A stretch of 64,000 nt of DNA from an uncultured Gemmatimonadota bacterium (GTDB lineage: Bacteria > Gemmatimonadota > Gemmatimonadetes > Palauibacterales > Palauibacteraceae): positions 1 through 64,000 of the forward strand of contig CAJWLK010000004.1 in the NCBI GenBank assembly GCA_913043255.1, read 5' to 3'. The position numbers and the translations under genes were made by a program. A model generated the notes under the pieces. The model had not been told where the DNA came from. It worked only from the letters and a program-made list of their open reading frames with translations, and ran no database searches. Positions 41,671 to 50,560 of the stretch are shown piece by piece; the first letter of the stretch is position 1; the number at the start of each line of letters is the position of its first letter.

Positions 41671-44609
41671 ACATCCAGAACGGTTGCCACGTGCCGGGCA
41701 TCTCGATCCATAAGATCCGCGACTTGGTGCCGACAGCTTGTCCCATTGGCGACCAGCCACTCGTTTTCAGCCATATCACGCACTGCAGGTAGCAGGTCGA
41801 GTTCGGCGATTTGGCGGGAGACAGACGCGTGCTCGCTTTCGTACCCAAAAGAACCGGCCATTCCACAACATCCGGCGGGAATCGATTCTACCTCGAGGTC
41901 GGGGATCGATTGCAGGGCTTCGATAGTTGCACCATCGGCTCCAAACGCTTTCTCGTGACAATGTCCATGCACCCGTACTCGAGTCACGGGGAGGGGCTTT
42001 AGGTTAAGCGCGCCGAGTAGGTCTTTCTCTACAAGAAATTCTGTGAAGAGTTTGCTGCTCGTGGCGATCTGTGTGCTAAGATCGCTCGGGAACAGCGCAG
42101 GCAGTTCATCTCGTAAAGTCAGAAGGCACGACGGTTCCAAGCCGATTACTGGAGTCCCCGAAGCTATGAATGGTTCTAGTGCACTTGTTGTTCGCGCAAG
42201 TTCCGTGCGTGCTTTTTCTACCATCCCGACGTTGAGGAATGTTCGGCCGCAGCAAAGTGGACGCCCCTCGGTATGAGTGGGTCGGACTGAATAGCCTGTT
42301 CGTTCTAGCACGCGGATTGCTGCATACGCATTCTCGGGCTCGAAGTAGCGTGTGAAAGTGTCCACGAACAGTACAGCTTCACCTCGGCCCTGAGCGCTAC
42401 CGTCGGAAGGTTGTGAATTCGACGGCCCACTTATCTTCGGCCATTTGAATCGACGCGAAGCCCACGTAGGCAGCGCCCGATTGGCTGCGAGGCCCAGAAA
42501 CTTTTCTCCCAGATGAGCCAACGTGAGACTCCGGTTCCGAGCATTGAGCAGATACGGAACACGAGAGGCCCAAGGTGCAATAGAAGGGAGATTGGCGACC
42601 GCCCGCTCTCTGAGGGTTGGCGGGTGGTGCACTCGACGTCTATGAAGGTACTCAATCTTCATTCGTGCCATGTCGACTCCAGTTGGACACTCCCGTTTGC
42701 AACCCTTACAGCCGATACATAAATCCATCGCTTCATATAGTTCGGAAGAGTTCCAGGGATTGTCACCGAGTTGACCAGTGAGTGCTAGCCGAAGTGCGTT
42801 GGCGCGGCCACGCGTTGAATGGCGCTCGTCTTCAGTGGCCCGAAAAGATGGGCACATGATACCGGGGTCTTTTTTTCGACACGCGCCGTTTCGGTTACAC
42901 ATCTCGACAGCGCCTCCAAAGCCATACCAGCTAGACCAATCCAAGGCCGGCTCCGGACTGTGATCAATCGGTTCATAACGAGTTCGCATCAGCGACTCAT
43001 CATCCATGCGCGGAGGTTTAACGATCTTGCCTGGGTTGAGTCGGTCTTCGGGATCGAACTGTCTCTTGACGTCCTCAAACGCACGTGAGATACGGGGACC
43101 GAGTATCGTTTCTATAAATTCAGATCGAATCCAACCATCTCCGTGTTCTCCTGAGTGAGAGCCGCCGAGGGCGTGCACTAAAGCGAACGCCTCCTCTGCA
43201 ATTGCTCGCAAACGGCCCAAATCTTTGTTGACCCGAAGGTCCAAAGCTGGGCGGACATGTAAGCACCCTACGGAAGCGTGTGCGTACCAAATGGCTCGAG
43301 TGTCGTGCCGTTCAATTATTTCTGTCAGTCGCTCGTGCCACTCGGGTAGAAGCGGGAGTGGAACGACGCAGTCTTCAATAAACGCAAGAGGTTTTCTCGA
43401 TTCCCGCATCGAGGTTGAAATATTTAGGCCAGCTTTCCTCAGCCCCCAGATTTTACGTTGAAACTCGGGTGCTTCGGCCCGTATCATTTCCCCCCCGATT
43501 CCAGCGATTAGCTGGTCGAGTGCCGCAAGCGCTGCCCTGATCTCTGATCTGTCATCACTAGCAAACTCGACGATCAAGATGTCACTGCGGTCTCCGCCTA
43601 ACGTGGCAAGGGTATTTTGGAACGCAGGGATGTCACTCGCGAGTTGAAGAAGAGAGCGGTCCACGAGTTCAACAGCTGTCGGCTCGAGTTCAACGATGTC
43701 GTGAACCGCAGCGAGTGCAGCTTGGATCGAGTTGAATCGACATACGCCGAGGGCTTGTGTACGGGGGATCGGTTGGAGGTCGAGTTCAAGTGCGGTAAAA
43801 ACTGCCAGAGTCCCTTCGGAGCCTACCAAAAGATCCGAAAAACGCGGTTGTGACCTCCCCAACCGATGGAGGGCGTACCCAGCCACGTGCCTTGGTACTT
43901 TTGGGATCCTTTGCTCGAGTTCGGTGGCCTCTCGTTCGAAGATTGCTTGGACATCTGAAATCAAGTGGTCCGACGGAGGATTGGCTTCTGGGATCCAAGT
44001 CTTGTCGCTTGTCCGGATGCTTCCTTGCCGGTTCGCTCCGAACCACACCTTTTCCCCACTGGCTAAGACTGCCTCGATGCCGCGAACGTGCTCGACCATA
44101 TGGCCATATCGAATCGAGCGGGATCCCGCACTATTATTCCCGGCCATGCCTCCGAGCGTCGCCCGGCTTGATGTCGCAACATCGATAGGGAAGAAGAGTC
44201 CATATGGTTTCAGAAACGTGTTAAGCTGATCTAGCACCAGCCCTGGCCTAACCACTATTCGACGGGCGGCCGGGTCGAAATCAAGCACATCGTCCAGATA
44301 TCTACTGGTGTCAACGATCAGTCCCTTCCCAATTGACTGTCCGCTTTGAGACGTGCCCGCTCCCCGTGCGATTACGGAGATAGAGGCTTCTCCAGCCAAT
44401 TCAATAGTGCGCGTCACGTCTTCGCTGGAACGCGGAAAGACTACACCAGTTGGTTCGACCTGATAAATGGACGCATCTGTGCTATATAACCCTCGCGTAA
44501 AGCCATCGAACCGAACATCGCCGGATATTGCTTGGCGTAGACGGGTCTCAAGTTTAGAGGGCCGTTGCGCAGCCGCTACGGAGTGAGAGATTACATATGT
44601 CACGAGCAA
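41658..44609 (-). CDS. FAD-linked oxidase / Fe-S oxidoreductase fusion (YdiJ-like)
   Basis: A large 983-residue fusion protein. The N-terminal FAD-binding type 4 domain (PCMH) has VIARGAGTSQSGQSIGKG and LGGMAGNNSAGSRSIRYG. A substrate domain ends near ALVHALGGSHSGEHGDG. Fe-S sites are CNRNGACRKKDPGIMCPSF (about residue 576) and CIGCKGCKRECPTG (about 628-642), and the C-terminus has two CCG-type blocks (LCCGRTF, PAGCCGMAGSFG). This order matches YdiJ-type enzymes, which oxidise D-2-hydroxyacids such as D-2-hydroxyglutarate; glycolate or D-lactate are alternatives. The start is uncertain (TTG 44609 or GTG 44603). It diverges from the aminotransferase-TRAP operon. Confidence 0.85.
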   Translation of the reverse strand: MLVTYVISHSVAAAQRPSKLETRLRQAISGDVRFDGFTRGLYSTDASIYQVEPTGVVFPRSSEDVTRTIELAGEASISVIARGAGTSQSGQSIGKGLIVDTSRYLDDVLDFDPAARRIVVRPGLVLDQLNTFLKPYGLFFPIDVATSSRATLGGMAGNNSAGSRSIRYGHMVEHVRGIEAVLASGEKVWFGANRQGSIRTSDKTWIPEANPPSDHLISDVQAIFEREATELEQRIPKVPRHVAGYALHRLGRSQPRFSDLLVGSEGTLAVFTALELDLQPIPRTQALGVCRFNSIQAALAAVHDIVELEPTAVELVDRSLLQLASDIPAFQNTLATLGGDRSDILIVEFASDDRSEIRAALAALDQLIAGIGGEMIRAEAPEFQRKIWGLRKAGLNISTSMRESRKPLAFIEDCVVPLPLLPEWHERLTEIIERHDTRAIWYAHASVGCLHVRPALDLRVNKDLGRLRAIAEEAFALVHALGGSHSGEHGDGWIRSEFIETILGPRISRAFEDVKRQFDPEDRLNPGKIVKPPRMDDESLMRTRYEPIDHSPEPALDWSSWYGFGGAVEMCNRNGACRKKDPGIMCPSFRATEDERHSTRGRANALRLALTGQLGDNPWNSSELYEAMDLCIGCKGCKRECPTGVDMARMKIEYLHRRRVHHPPTLRERAVANLPSIAPWASRVPYLLNARNRSLTLAHLGEKFLGLAANRALPTWASRRFKWPKISGPSNSQPSDGSAQGRGEAVLFVDTFTRYFEPENAYAAIRVLERTGYSVRPTHTEGRPLCCGRTFLNVGMVEKARTELARTTSALEPFIASGTPVIGLEPSCLLTLRDELPALFPSDLSTQIATSSKLFTEFLVEKDLLGALNLKPLPVTRVRVHGHCHEKAFGADGATIEALQSIPDLEVESIPAGCCGMAGSFGYESEHASVSRQIAELDLLPAVRDMAENEWLVANGTSCRHQVADLMDRDARHVATVLDVSGE

Positions 44610-44698
44610 GTCTTATAGGGATGGCCTGGGGTCTGACAAGGCCCGAGGCACGCGACTCAGCCTGAACCCGTATTGAGATAGAGGAGAGATTAGCCCCC

Positions 44699-45865
44699 GT
44701 GCCACGTAAAAGCGGAAGACATTTCTTACAACTGCCCGGGCCTACCAATGTCCCAGATCGGGTTTTTCGGGCGATGAACCGAGCCGTTATCGACCACCGC
44801 GGTCCTGAGTTTTCGACAATGGTAACAAGGTTGTTAGAGGATCTCCGATGGATATTTGGCGCTCCCGAACACGTGTTTGTTTTCCCCTCGTCCGCAAGTG
44901 GTTGTTGGGAGGCTGCGCTCGTTAACACGCTTTCTCCCGGTGATCACGTTTTGGTATTTAACAATGGGTTTTTCGCCGGGAAATGGGGAGCGATTGCAGA
45001 ACGCCTTGGGTTTAATGTTGAGACCCTGGAGGGCGATTGGCGATATCCTGTCGACGCTCGAGCGATTCGCGACCGGCTAAAAGCCGACCAGGACCATTCC
45101 ATCCAAGCGGTTCTTGTAGTCCACAATGAAACCTCAACCGGTGTTACAAGTGACATTGCTGAGGTGCGAGCAGTACTTGATTCGGTGGAGCACCCTGCAT
45201 TGCTCATGGTCGACGCCGTGTCTTCACTTGGCGCCACTGAGTACCAACAGGGTGAGTGGCGGGTGGATGTCACGGTAAGTGGTTCGCAGAAGGGATTAAT
45301 GCTTCCCCCTGGGCTCGGTTTTTGTGCCGTGAGTTCAAAGGCTATCGAGTGGCATGAAAGGGCTACATCGAACCGTGGATACTGGGATTTCACCGATATG
45401 CTAGACGTGAACAGATTTGGGTTTTTCCCATATACTCCGGCAACCACACTCTTGTACGGACTTGAAGAGGCGTTAGTAATGCTCCGTGAGGAGGGGTTGG
45501 ACATGGTTTTCGCACGGCATGCCCGCTTGGCGGAGGCGACACGCCTTGCGGTGTCTGGGTGGGGGTTGGACAACTTCTGCGCGGATGCCATCGCCTACTC
45601 TAACTCGGGAACGACGGTCCAAATGCCTGACCGTTTTGACGCTGATGCCTTTCGAGGAGTGGTGCTCAAACGTTTTAATATGTCGCTTGGGAGCGGGCTT
45701 GGGCGACTTAAGGAAAAGGTCTTCCGAATCGGACACTTAGGCGATTTGAATGAACTCATGCTCATGGGCGCACTTTCTGGAGTTGAGATGGGGTTAAAGG
45801 TCGAAGGCATACCGCACGAGGATAGAGGCTTGAGAGCAGCGATCGAATTCTTGGTGGCATCATGA
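44699..45865 (+). CDS. Serine-glyoxylate / alanine-glyoxylate aminotransferase family protein
   Basis: A 388-residue class V fold-type I PLP enzyme. It has the N-terminal LPGPTNVPDRVFRAM with DHRGPEF, PSSASGCWEAAL near the phosphate site, LLMVDAVSSLGA with the cofactor-ring aspartate, and the Schiff-base lysine Lys198 in GSQKGLMLPPGL. The closest functional label is serine-glyoxylate aminotransferase, which makes hydroxypyruvate and glycine. The start is a GTG with a GGAGAG ribosome-binding site about 10 bases before. It is coupled to the TRAP binding protein by an ATGA overlap, which ties its job to the imported compound. Confidence 0.88.
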   Translation: MPRKSGRHFLQLPGPTNVPDRVFRAMNRAVIDHRGPEFSTMVTRLLEDLRWIFGAPEHVFVFPSSASGCWEAALVNTLSPGDHVLVFNNGFFAGKWGAIAERLGFNVETLEGDWRYPVDARAIRDRLKADQDHSIQAVLVVHNETSTGVTSDIAEVRAVLDSVEHPALLMVDAVSSLGATEYQQGEWRVDVTVSGSQKGLMLPPGLGFCAVSSKAIEWHERATSNRGYWDFTDMLDVNRFGFFPYTPATTLLYGLEEALVMLREEGLDMVFARHARLAEATRLAVSGWGLDNFCADAIAYSNSGTTVQMPDRFDADAFRGVVLKRFNMSLGSGLGRLKEKVFRIGHLGDLNELMLMGALSGVEMGLKVEGIPHEDRGLRAAIEFLVAS

Positions 45866-46860
45866 AATTTGTTTTTCAAGGTCTCAGAGATTCTTCCCTA
45901 GTCTGTTTAATCGTTCTTGGTGTTGGCTGTGGGGTGGGAGATGATGGGGGTATCGTTGAACTTAAACTTGGGCATGTTGGCTCTCCGGGTTCTCTCTACG
46001 ACGTGACCGCGACAGAATTTGCACGTCGTATCAACGAGCGCCTCGCAGGCCGTGCCACGCTGACGGTGTTCGGTGCAAGCCAACTCGGTGGCGACGAAAC
46101 GATGATCCAACGTCTTCGTCTAGGAACATTGGACCTTTCACTACCTTCCACATTTATGTCTTCGGTAGTTGATGCGTTTGGACTCTTCGAGATGCCCTAT
46201 CTGGTTCAGGATCGAGAGCATATGAAAAAGATTGAGGAGGCGGTTGTCTGGCCGGATCTCGTACCGCAAGCCGAGTCAGATGGCTATAAGATCCTGGCGG
46301 TGTGGGAAAATGGATTCCGACATATCACGAATAACGAACGCCCCATTGAGGGACCCGACGACCTTAAGGGTATAAAGCTACGTACACCACGCGGGATCTG
46401 GCGGGTCAAGCTTTTCCAGGCATTCGATGCTAACCCGACGCCGATGCCGTTTTCCGAAGTATTTATTGCCCTGCAGACGGGAGTTATTGATGGGCAGGAA
46501 AACCCTCTGACCCAAATCTCGAGCGCTAAACTCCACGAGGTTCAGGATTACCTATCACTTACGAGCCACGTGTATAGCCCATCGTTCGTGACCACTTTTG
46601 CTGAGGCATGGTCGAGGTACCCGGCGGACGTGCGTGCTGAAGTCGAGGCCATCGCTCGAGAGATGCAAGCTTTTGTGTATGAAACTGCTGCCCGCATGGA
46701 TGAGGAACTTCTAGCGGCGCTCGCGACCACACGCATTAAGATTAATCGTGCTGACCCGGAGCGATTTCGACAGGCGAGCCAGCCGATCTATCAAGAGTTT
46801 GCGGCCAACGTCGATGGTGGTCAAACATTGATTGAAAAAGCGATCAGGGCTGGTTCCTAG
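45862..46860 (+). CDS. dctP: TRAP transporter solute-binding protein (DctP family)
   Basis: A 332-residue periplasmic receptor with an N-terminal signal that holds a lipobox-like VLGVGC, so it is probably lipid-anchored. DctP signatures are LKLGHVGSPGSLYDVTATEFARRI, FGASQLGGDETMIQRLRLG, LKGIKLRTPRGIWR (with the arginine that pairs with the substrate carboxylate) and FIALQTGVIDGQENPLTQI. It delivers a carboxylate to the DctQM permease encoded next. The ATG overlaps the aminotransferase stop. Confidence 0.93.
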   Translation: MKFVFQGLRDSSLVCLIVLGVGCGVGDDGGIVELKLGHVGSPGSLYDVTATEFARRINERLAGRATLTVFGASQLGGDETMIQRLRLGTLDLSLPSTFMSSVVDAFGLFEMPYLVQDREHMKKIEEAVVWPDLVPQAESDGYKILAVWENGFRHITNNERPIEGPDDLKGIKLRTPRGIWRVKLFQAFDANPTPMPFSEVFIALQTGVIDGQENPLTQISSAKLHEVQDYLSLTSHVYSPSFVTTFAEAWSRYPADVRAEVEAIAREMQAFVYETAARMDEELLAALATTRIKINRADPERFRQASQPIYQEFAANVDGGQTLIEKAIRAGS

Positions 46861-46878
46861 GCGATTCGGGGGTATCTG

Positions 46879-47376
46879 GTGAAACGCATTGTAGGGCGGT
46901 TTCTCGAGTGGACTGTGCTTGTCCTAATGACTGTCCTTGCGACTATTGTGGTTCTCGGAGTTGTTTTCCGCAAAGCTGGTGCCGCACTAGTCTGGTATGA
47001 TGAAGTAGCCTCGATTCTACTTGCATGGCTCACGTACTATGGCGCTGCTCTCGCCGCGCTAAAACGGGCACACATAGGCGTTCCCACACTTATTGAGCGG
47101 CTCCATGGGCGTATTCGAGTCGGTGTTGTCCTCGGAGCAGAGGCTGTAGTCATTACGTTCTTTTTAGTGGCTGCTTGGGCTGGTTGGCGAGTTACGCAGG
47201 TTTTAGGCGAAATTACCCTGGTGAGCCTTCCCTCAGTATCAGCTGCTGTTGCGCAATCGGTGATCCCAATTGGAGCTCTACTTTTCATCATGGCGGAGCT
47301 AATAAGCCTTCGTGATGTCCTCGCAACAGTCCCGTCTAATCCGCCACAGACGGATACAAAAGCGCCTCAGCTATGA
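46879..47376 (+). CDS. dctQ: TRAP transporter small permease subunit (DctQ)
   Basis: A 165-residue membrane protein with four predicted helices, typical of the DctQ subunit, including VVFRKAGAALVWYDEVASILLAWLTYYGAALAALKRAHI, the conserved region with the tryptophan-acidic pair. It supports the large permease structurally. The start is a GTG at 46879, 18 bases after dctP, and the 3' end overlaps dctM. Confidence 0.92.
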   Translation: MKRIVGRFLEWTVLVLMTVLATIVVLGVVFRKAGAALVWYDEVASILLAWLTYYGAALAALKRAHIGVPTLIERLHGRIRVGVVLGAEAVVITFFLVAAWAGWRVTQVLGEITLVSLPSVSAAVAQSVIPIGALLFIMAELISLRDVLATVPSNPPQTDTKAPQL

Positions 47377-48656
47377 CGTTCATACTCCTCTTTCTTGGTC
47401 TCTTGGTACTCATTTTAGGGAGTGTCCCAATTGCGGTGGCACTCGGGATGGTCGCTTTGATAGCGATGCTTTCCACGGGTGGGATCTCTTCTCTTCCTAA
47501 TCTTGCCCTCGTTCTGTTCGATGGTGCGACCTCGTTTCCACTAATTGCAATTCCGCTCTTCATTTTGGCCGGCGCGATTATGAATGCTACTGGGATTTCG
47601 CGACGGCTGATTGCGTTTGCGTCTGCACTTGTGGGGTTCATCCGTGGCGGACTGGCCATGGTCAGTATCTCGGCATCGCTTTTTTTCGCAGAGATCTCGG
47701 GATCCGCTGTAGCAGATGTGGCGGCGTTAGGATCTATCCTAATCCCTGCTATGAAAAAGCGGGGTTATGAGACTCCGTTTGCCGCCGCCGTGATGTCCTC
47801 GTCGGCGACGCTCGCTGTGATTATCCCGCCCTCAATTCCGATGATTATCTATGGCGTCATGGCGGACGCTTCGGTAGTAGAGTTGTTCGTCGCCGGGATC
47901 ATTCCCGGTATCTTGGGTGGTCTTCTCCTCATGTTTGTCGCTTGGCTTTATGCGCGGCGTCACGACTTCCCGGTAGAAGGTGTTTTCGAACGTGCTCAAG
48001 TATGGACGACCTTCCGAGATGCTGGTTGGGCCCTGTGCCTGCCGGCTATAATTCTGGGTGGCATCTTCAGCGGGTGGGTCACTGCGACCGAAGGGGCCGG
48101 CCTAGCAGTTGTTGCTGCGCTCTTAATCGGTGGATTGGTGTATCGTGAACTCGATCTGAGACAGCTACGGGAAGCAATGCTCGAAGGTGGCATCCAGACG
48201 GCGGTCGTTATGCTGCTGGTTGCGACTTCGGCACTCCTCGGTGATTACCTTACCGAACAGCAACTTCCGCAGCAGGTTGCTTCGGGGATTATGGGGTTCA
48301 CGGATAGCAAGTGGGTAATCCTCGCACTACTAAATGTTTTCTTTCTTGTGATCGGACTCTTCCTCCACTCCGCGGCTGCGATCATTCTGGTTGTTCCTAT
48401 AGTGATGCCACTCGTACGAGCTGCAGGGATCGATCCAGTACATTTCGGACTGATCGTGACGCTTAACCTTGGGATTGGTCAGCAGACGCCACCAGTAGCG
48501 AGCGTCCTCGTCACAGCTTGTTCTGTCGCTAAAGCCGACATTTGGGAAGTTAGTAAGGTCAACCTTCGGTTTGTTGCCGTTCTTGTTGCCGTTCTTGTCG
48601 TCGTGACTTACCTGCCGGCGATACCGATGAGTCTTGTGAACTGGCTATACCGTTGA
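47373..48656 (+). CDS. dctM: TRAP transporter large permease subunit (DctM)
   Basis: A 427-residue protein with about twelve membrane segments, the Na+-coupled transport subunit of the TRAP system. Typical sequence includes LIAIPLFILAGAIMNATGISRRLIAFASALVG, FAEISGSAVADVAALGSILIPAM, PPSIPMIIYGV and LHSAAAIILVVPIVMPL. The ATG overlaps the dctQ stop. It ends five bases from the convergent metallohydrolase gene. Confidence 0.96.
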   Translation: MTFILLFLGLLVLILGSVPIAVALGMVALIAMLSTGGISSLPNLALVLFDGATSFPLIAIPLFILAGAIMNATGISRRLIAFASALVGFIRGGLAMVSISASLFFAEISGSAVADVAALGSILIPAMKKRGYETPFAAAVMSSSATLAVIIPPSIPMIIYGVMADASVVELFVAGIIPGILGGLLLMFVAWLYARRHDFPVEGVFERAQVWTTFRDAGWALCLPAIILGGIFSGWVTATEGAGLAVVAALLIGGLVYRELDLRQLREAMLEGGIQTAVVMLLVATSALLGDYLTEQQLPQQVASGIMGFTDSKWVILALLNVFFLVIGLFLHSAAAIILVVPIVMPLVRAAGIDPVHFGLIVTLNLGIGQQTPPVASVLVTACSVAKADIWEVSKVNLRFVAVLVAVLVVVTYLPAIPMSLVNWLYR

Positions 48657-48661
48657 TTCAG

Positions 48662-49393
48662 CTACTTGCTTGAGATGTTACGCACGGCATGGTCGAGATT
48701 ATCTAAGTACACGCCTAGGTCTCGCGCGGCTATCGGTGGGCCATGTATCGGGGCTACCCAACTGGCTTCGTGTCGATCGAATATTGCCCGTAGTGAGTCC
48801 ATAAGGCGGTCTGGGTCGGCGTAACGAACCCATGGTAGTGTTTGTTCATGAAAATCGGTCACGCCGTTTCCACGCCCCTCGGTCGGAAGCTCGCCCCAAG
48901 CTGTGTGACATTCTCCTGGTTGGTGGAGCGTCCCGAAGCCGTCAGCGACGAACAACACACTGGACTCTTCATCAAAAACCCATGTTGTGTGCGACCGGTC
49001 TGCTAATGGAGGATCAAGAATTGTGAACCGGCGACCTAGTACATCAACCGTTTCTCCAATCCGTACGCGACGTGCATAGGGCAGCCCTTGAATCTCCGGG
49101 TCCGCACAAGATGCCACAATCTCAAAATCCCCCCACTCTGTTCGAAAAGAGGGGATGTTGCCTGAATGGGGGTAGTCGGAGTGTGAGAGGATTAGTGCGC
49201 CGATCCCCTGACCTCTCGTAGCGTGATTGATACGATCAGCCAGGCTATCTCGATGATAGAAGGAGCCTGAATCAATCAGGATATGGCCCTGCGGCGTCTC
49301 AATGAGATAAACTGACACGTGTAAATGTCCATTGACTTCAGGGAAGCATTCGTGGACCCACGTCACACCGTTTCCTAAGTGCAACCCGCTCAC
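48662..49393 (-). CDS. Metallo-beta-lactamase-fold protein with variant metal motif
   Basis: 243 residues with the MBL fold: IDSGSFYHRDS, LSHSDYPHSGN (residues 70-79), His135 in SHTTWVF, Asp151 in FVADGFG and His217 in APIHG. The usual HxHxDH is here HxDxPH, so the second histidine is Asp73 and the aspartate is Pro75. The ligand set H, D, H, H, D, H resembles the oxygen-binding diiron domain of flavodiiron proteins, except for the loss of the DxH aspartate. A neighbouring gene encodes a relative with the same change. Whether it binds one or two metals, or is a hydrolase or oxygen sensor, cannot be told. Confidence 0.78.
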   Translation of the reverse strand: MSGLHLGNGVTWVHECFPEVNGHLHVSVYLIETPQGHILIDSGSFYHRDSLADRINHATRGQGIGALILSHSDYPHSGNIPSFRTEWGDFEIVASCADPEIQGLPYARRVRIGETVDVLGRRFTILDPPLADRSHTTWVFDEESSVLFVADGFGTLHQPGECHTAWGELPTEGRGNGVTDFHEQTLPWVRYADPDRLMDSLRAIFDRHEASWVAPIHGPPIAARDLGVYLDNLDHAVRNISSK

Positions 49394-49445
49394 CGGAACG
49401 CACTAGTGTGAGAGTGATAAACAAGATCCCAATACCCTGAGTTCC

Positions 49446-50258
49446 TCACAGGACTCCTCCTCTCCCTGCATCGGAGACACGCTCTACCACCTCGTTCATC
49501 ATTGCATAGAAGGGAGCTACATTCTGTCGGATAGGGAGTCCGTGAGCGGATGCTATCCCATAGCCATCGAATGCGAGGGCGAGGGCGTTGGTCGCCTCCT
49601 GGACCTTGCCTGGATCGACATATTGGAACCAGAACATGACCCGGCTATGGAACTCTTCAAGGCGGCTGACACAAATTTCGACGTCTAGCTCATCGACACA
49701 CGCTAGGCATTCATTTCCAAGATGTGGAAACCCCATCCAATCAACTGTGAAGAGTGTCTTCGACGTCTCCTCCGTCATCCAGGTGTGTACGGCAGCATCC
49801 AGGAATTTGGCTTCAGGAAAACGTAGCAGTAAACCCCCGAGGTCCAGTTCATCATCTGGCCCCACCTTGATCGCTTCATCAAGGTGATACAAGGCATGTG
49901 TCTCACCGGCCCGCGGCGCGACGAGCTGACATTCAGGGTATTTCCTGAGGATTGGAGATGTATTCCCGGCATGTGGCACATCTGGATGGGAAAGAGCAAG
50001 GTAGTCGAGTGGCCTGTTCCCCAGTACTTGATCTAGGCCCCGCAGGATCACATCGCTTGCTGCCGGCGACAGCGTATCGAAAAGGAACGTCCTGTCACCT
50101 ACAAGGAGATAAGCGTTTTGGGGCACATGGAGTTCGACACCTTCGGAATACCAAGGTACCTGCTTGGCAAGGACTGCTTTCGCGATACCTGCTCGATGTC
50201 CTCCACACTCCTGGATCATGTGGATTCCCGGTAGTACTTCTCGGTGCAATGGTTTCAT
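49446..50258 (-). CDS. Metallo-beta-lactamase-fold protein, second copy with the same variant motif
   Basis: 270 residues. The corresponding elements are LSHPDVPHAGN (residues 90-99: His91, Asp93, Pro95, His96), His158 in AVHTWMTEE, Asp173 in FTVDWMGFP and His239 in SAHG. As in the downstream gene, HxHxDH has become HxDxPH. It is about 27 residues longer at the N-terminus and differs widely outside the motifs, so the two are diverged paralogues encoded on the same strand 52 bases apart, probably one transcript. Substrate unknown; flavodiiron-like oxygen chemistry or a lactonase-like role are possibilities. Confidence 0.77.
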   Translation of the reverse strand: MKPLHREVLPGIHMIQECGGHRAGIAKAVLAKQVPWYSEGVELHVPQNAYLLVGDRTFLFDTLSPAASDVILRGLDQVLGNRPLDYLALSHPDVPHAGNTSPILRKYPECQLVAPRAGETHALYHLDEAIKVGPDDELDLGGLLLRFPEAKFLDAAVHTWMTEETSKTLFTVDWMGFPHLGNECLACVDELDVEICVSRLEEFHSRVMFWFQYVDPGKVQEATNALALAFDGYGIASAHGLPIRQNVAPFYAMMNEVVERVSDAGRGGVL

Positions 50259-50560
50259 AATGCCTAGATTGGGCTCATTGGTTCATATTCACCAGTGGGG
50301 TGGACAGCATGCTCAAGCCATCTGTGACCAACTGTGCTCTAATCTCTAATATGGAGAAACAACGCGCGAAAGCGAGGCGCTTCATTATAGAATCGAGATT
50401 GACTGTTTACCTCTTAAGCTTCTTTTACCTGTTTCGGGGCTTTAAGCGCAAGCTGGTGCAGTGAGTCTGAACTAAGATTGTGGCGCCAGTTGAAGTTGCT
50501 GCCGACATTCCATGACAATTAGAAATTTAACAGTGTACACAAATAATAAAGGTGGACAGG
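50259..50560. other. Intergenic region between the MBL pair and phosphohexomutase
   Basis: This divergent region of about 300 bases should hold promoters for both sides. A TTGACT occurs near 50398, but no matching -10 lies at 17 bases. A 37-codon frame at 50351-50464 has a basic-hydrophobic make-up but no ribosome-binding site. AAGGTGG at 50549-50555 serves the next gene. Confidence 0.5.

Noticed and set aside
48574-48597. Repeated 12-base unit GTTGCCGTTCTT in dctM.
   Set aside because: It encodes a repeated VAVL in a transmembrane helix and needs no explanation beyond low-complexity hydrophobic coding.
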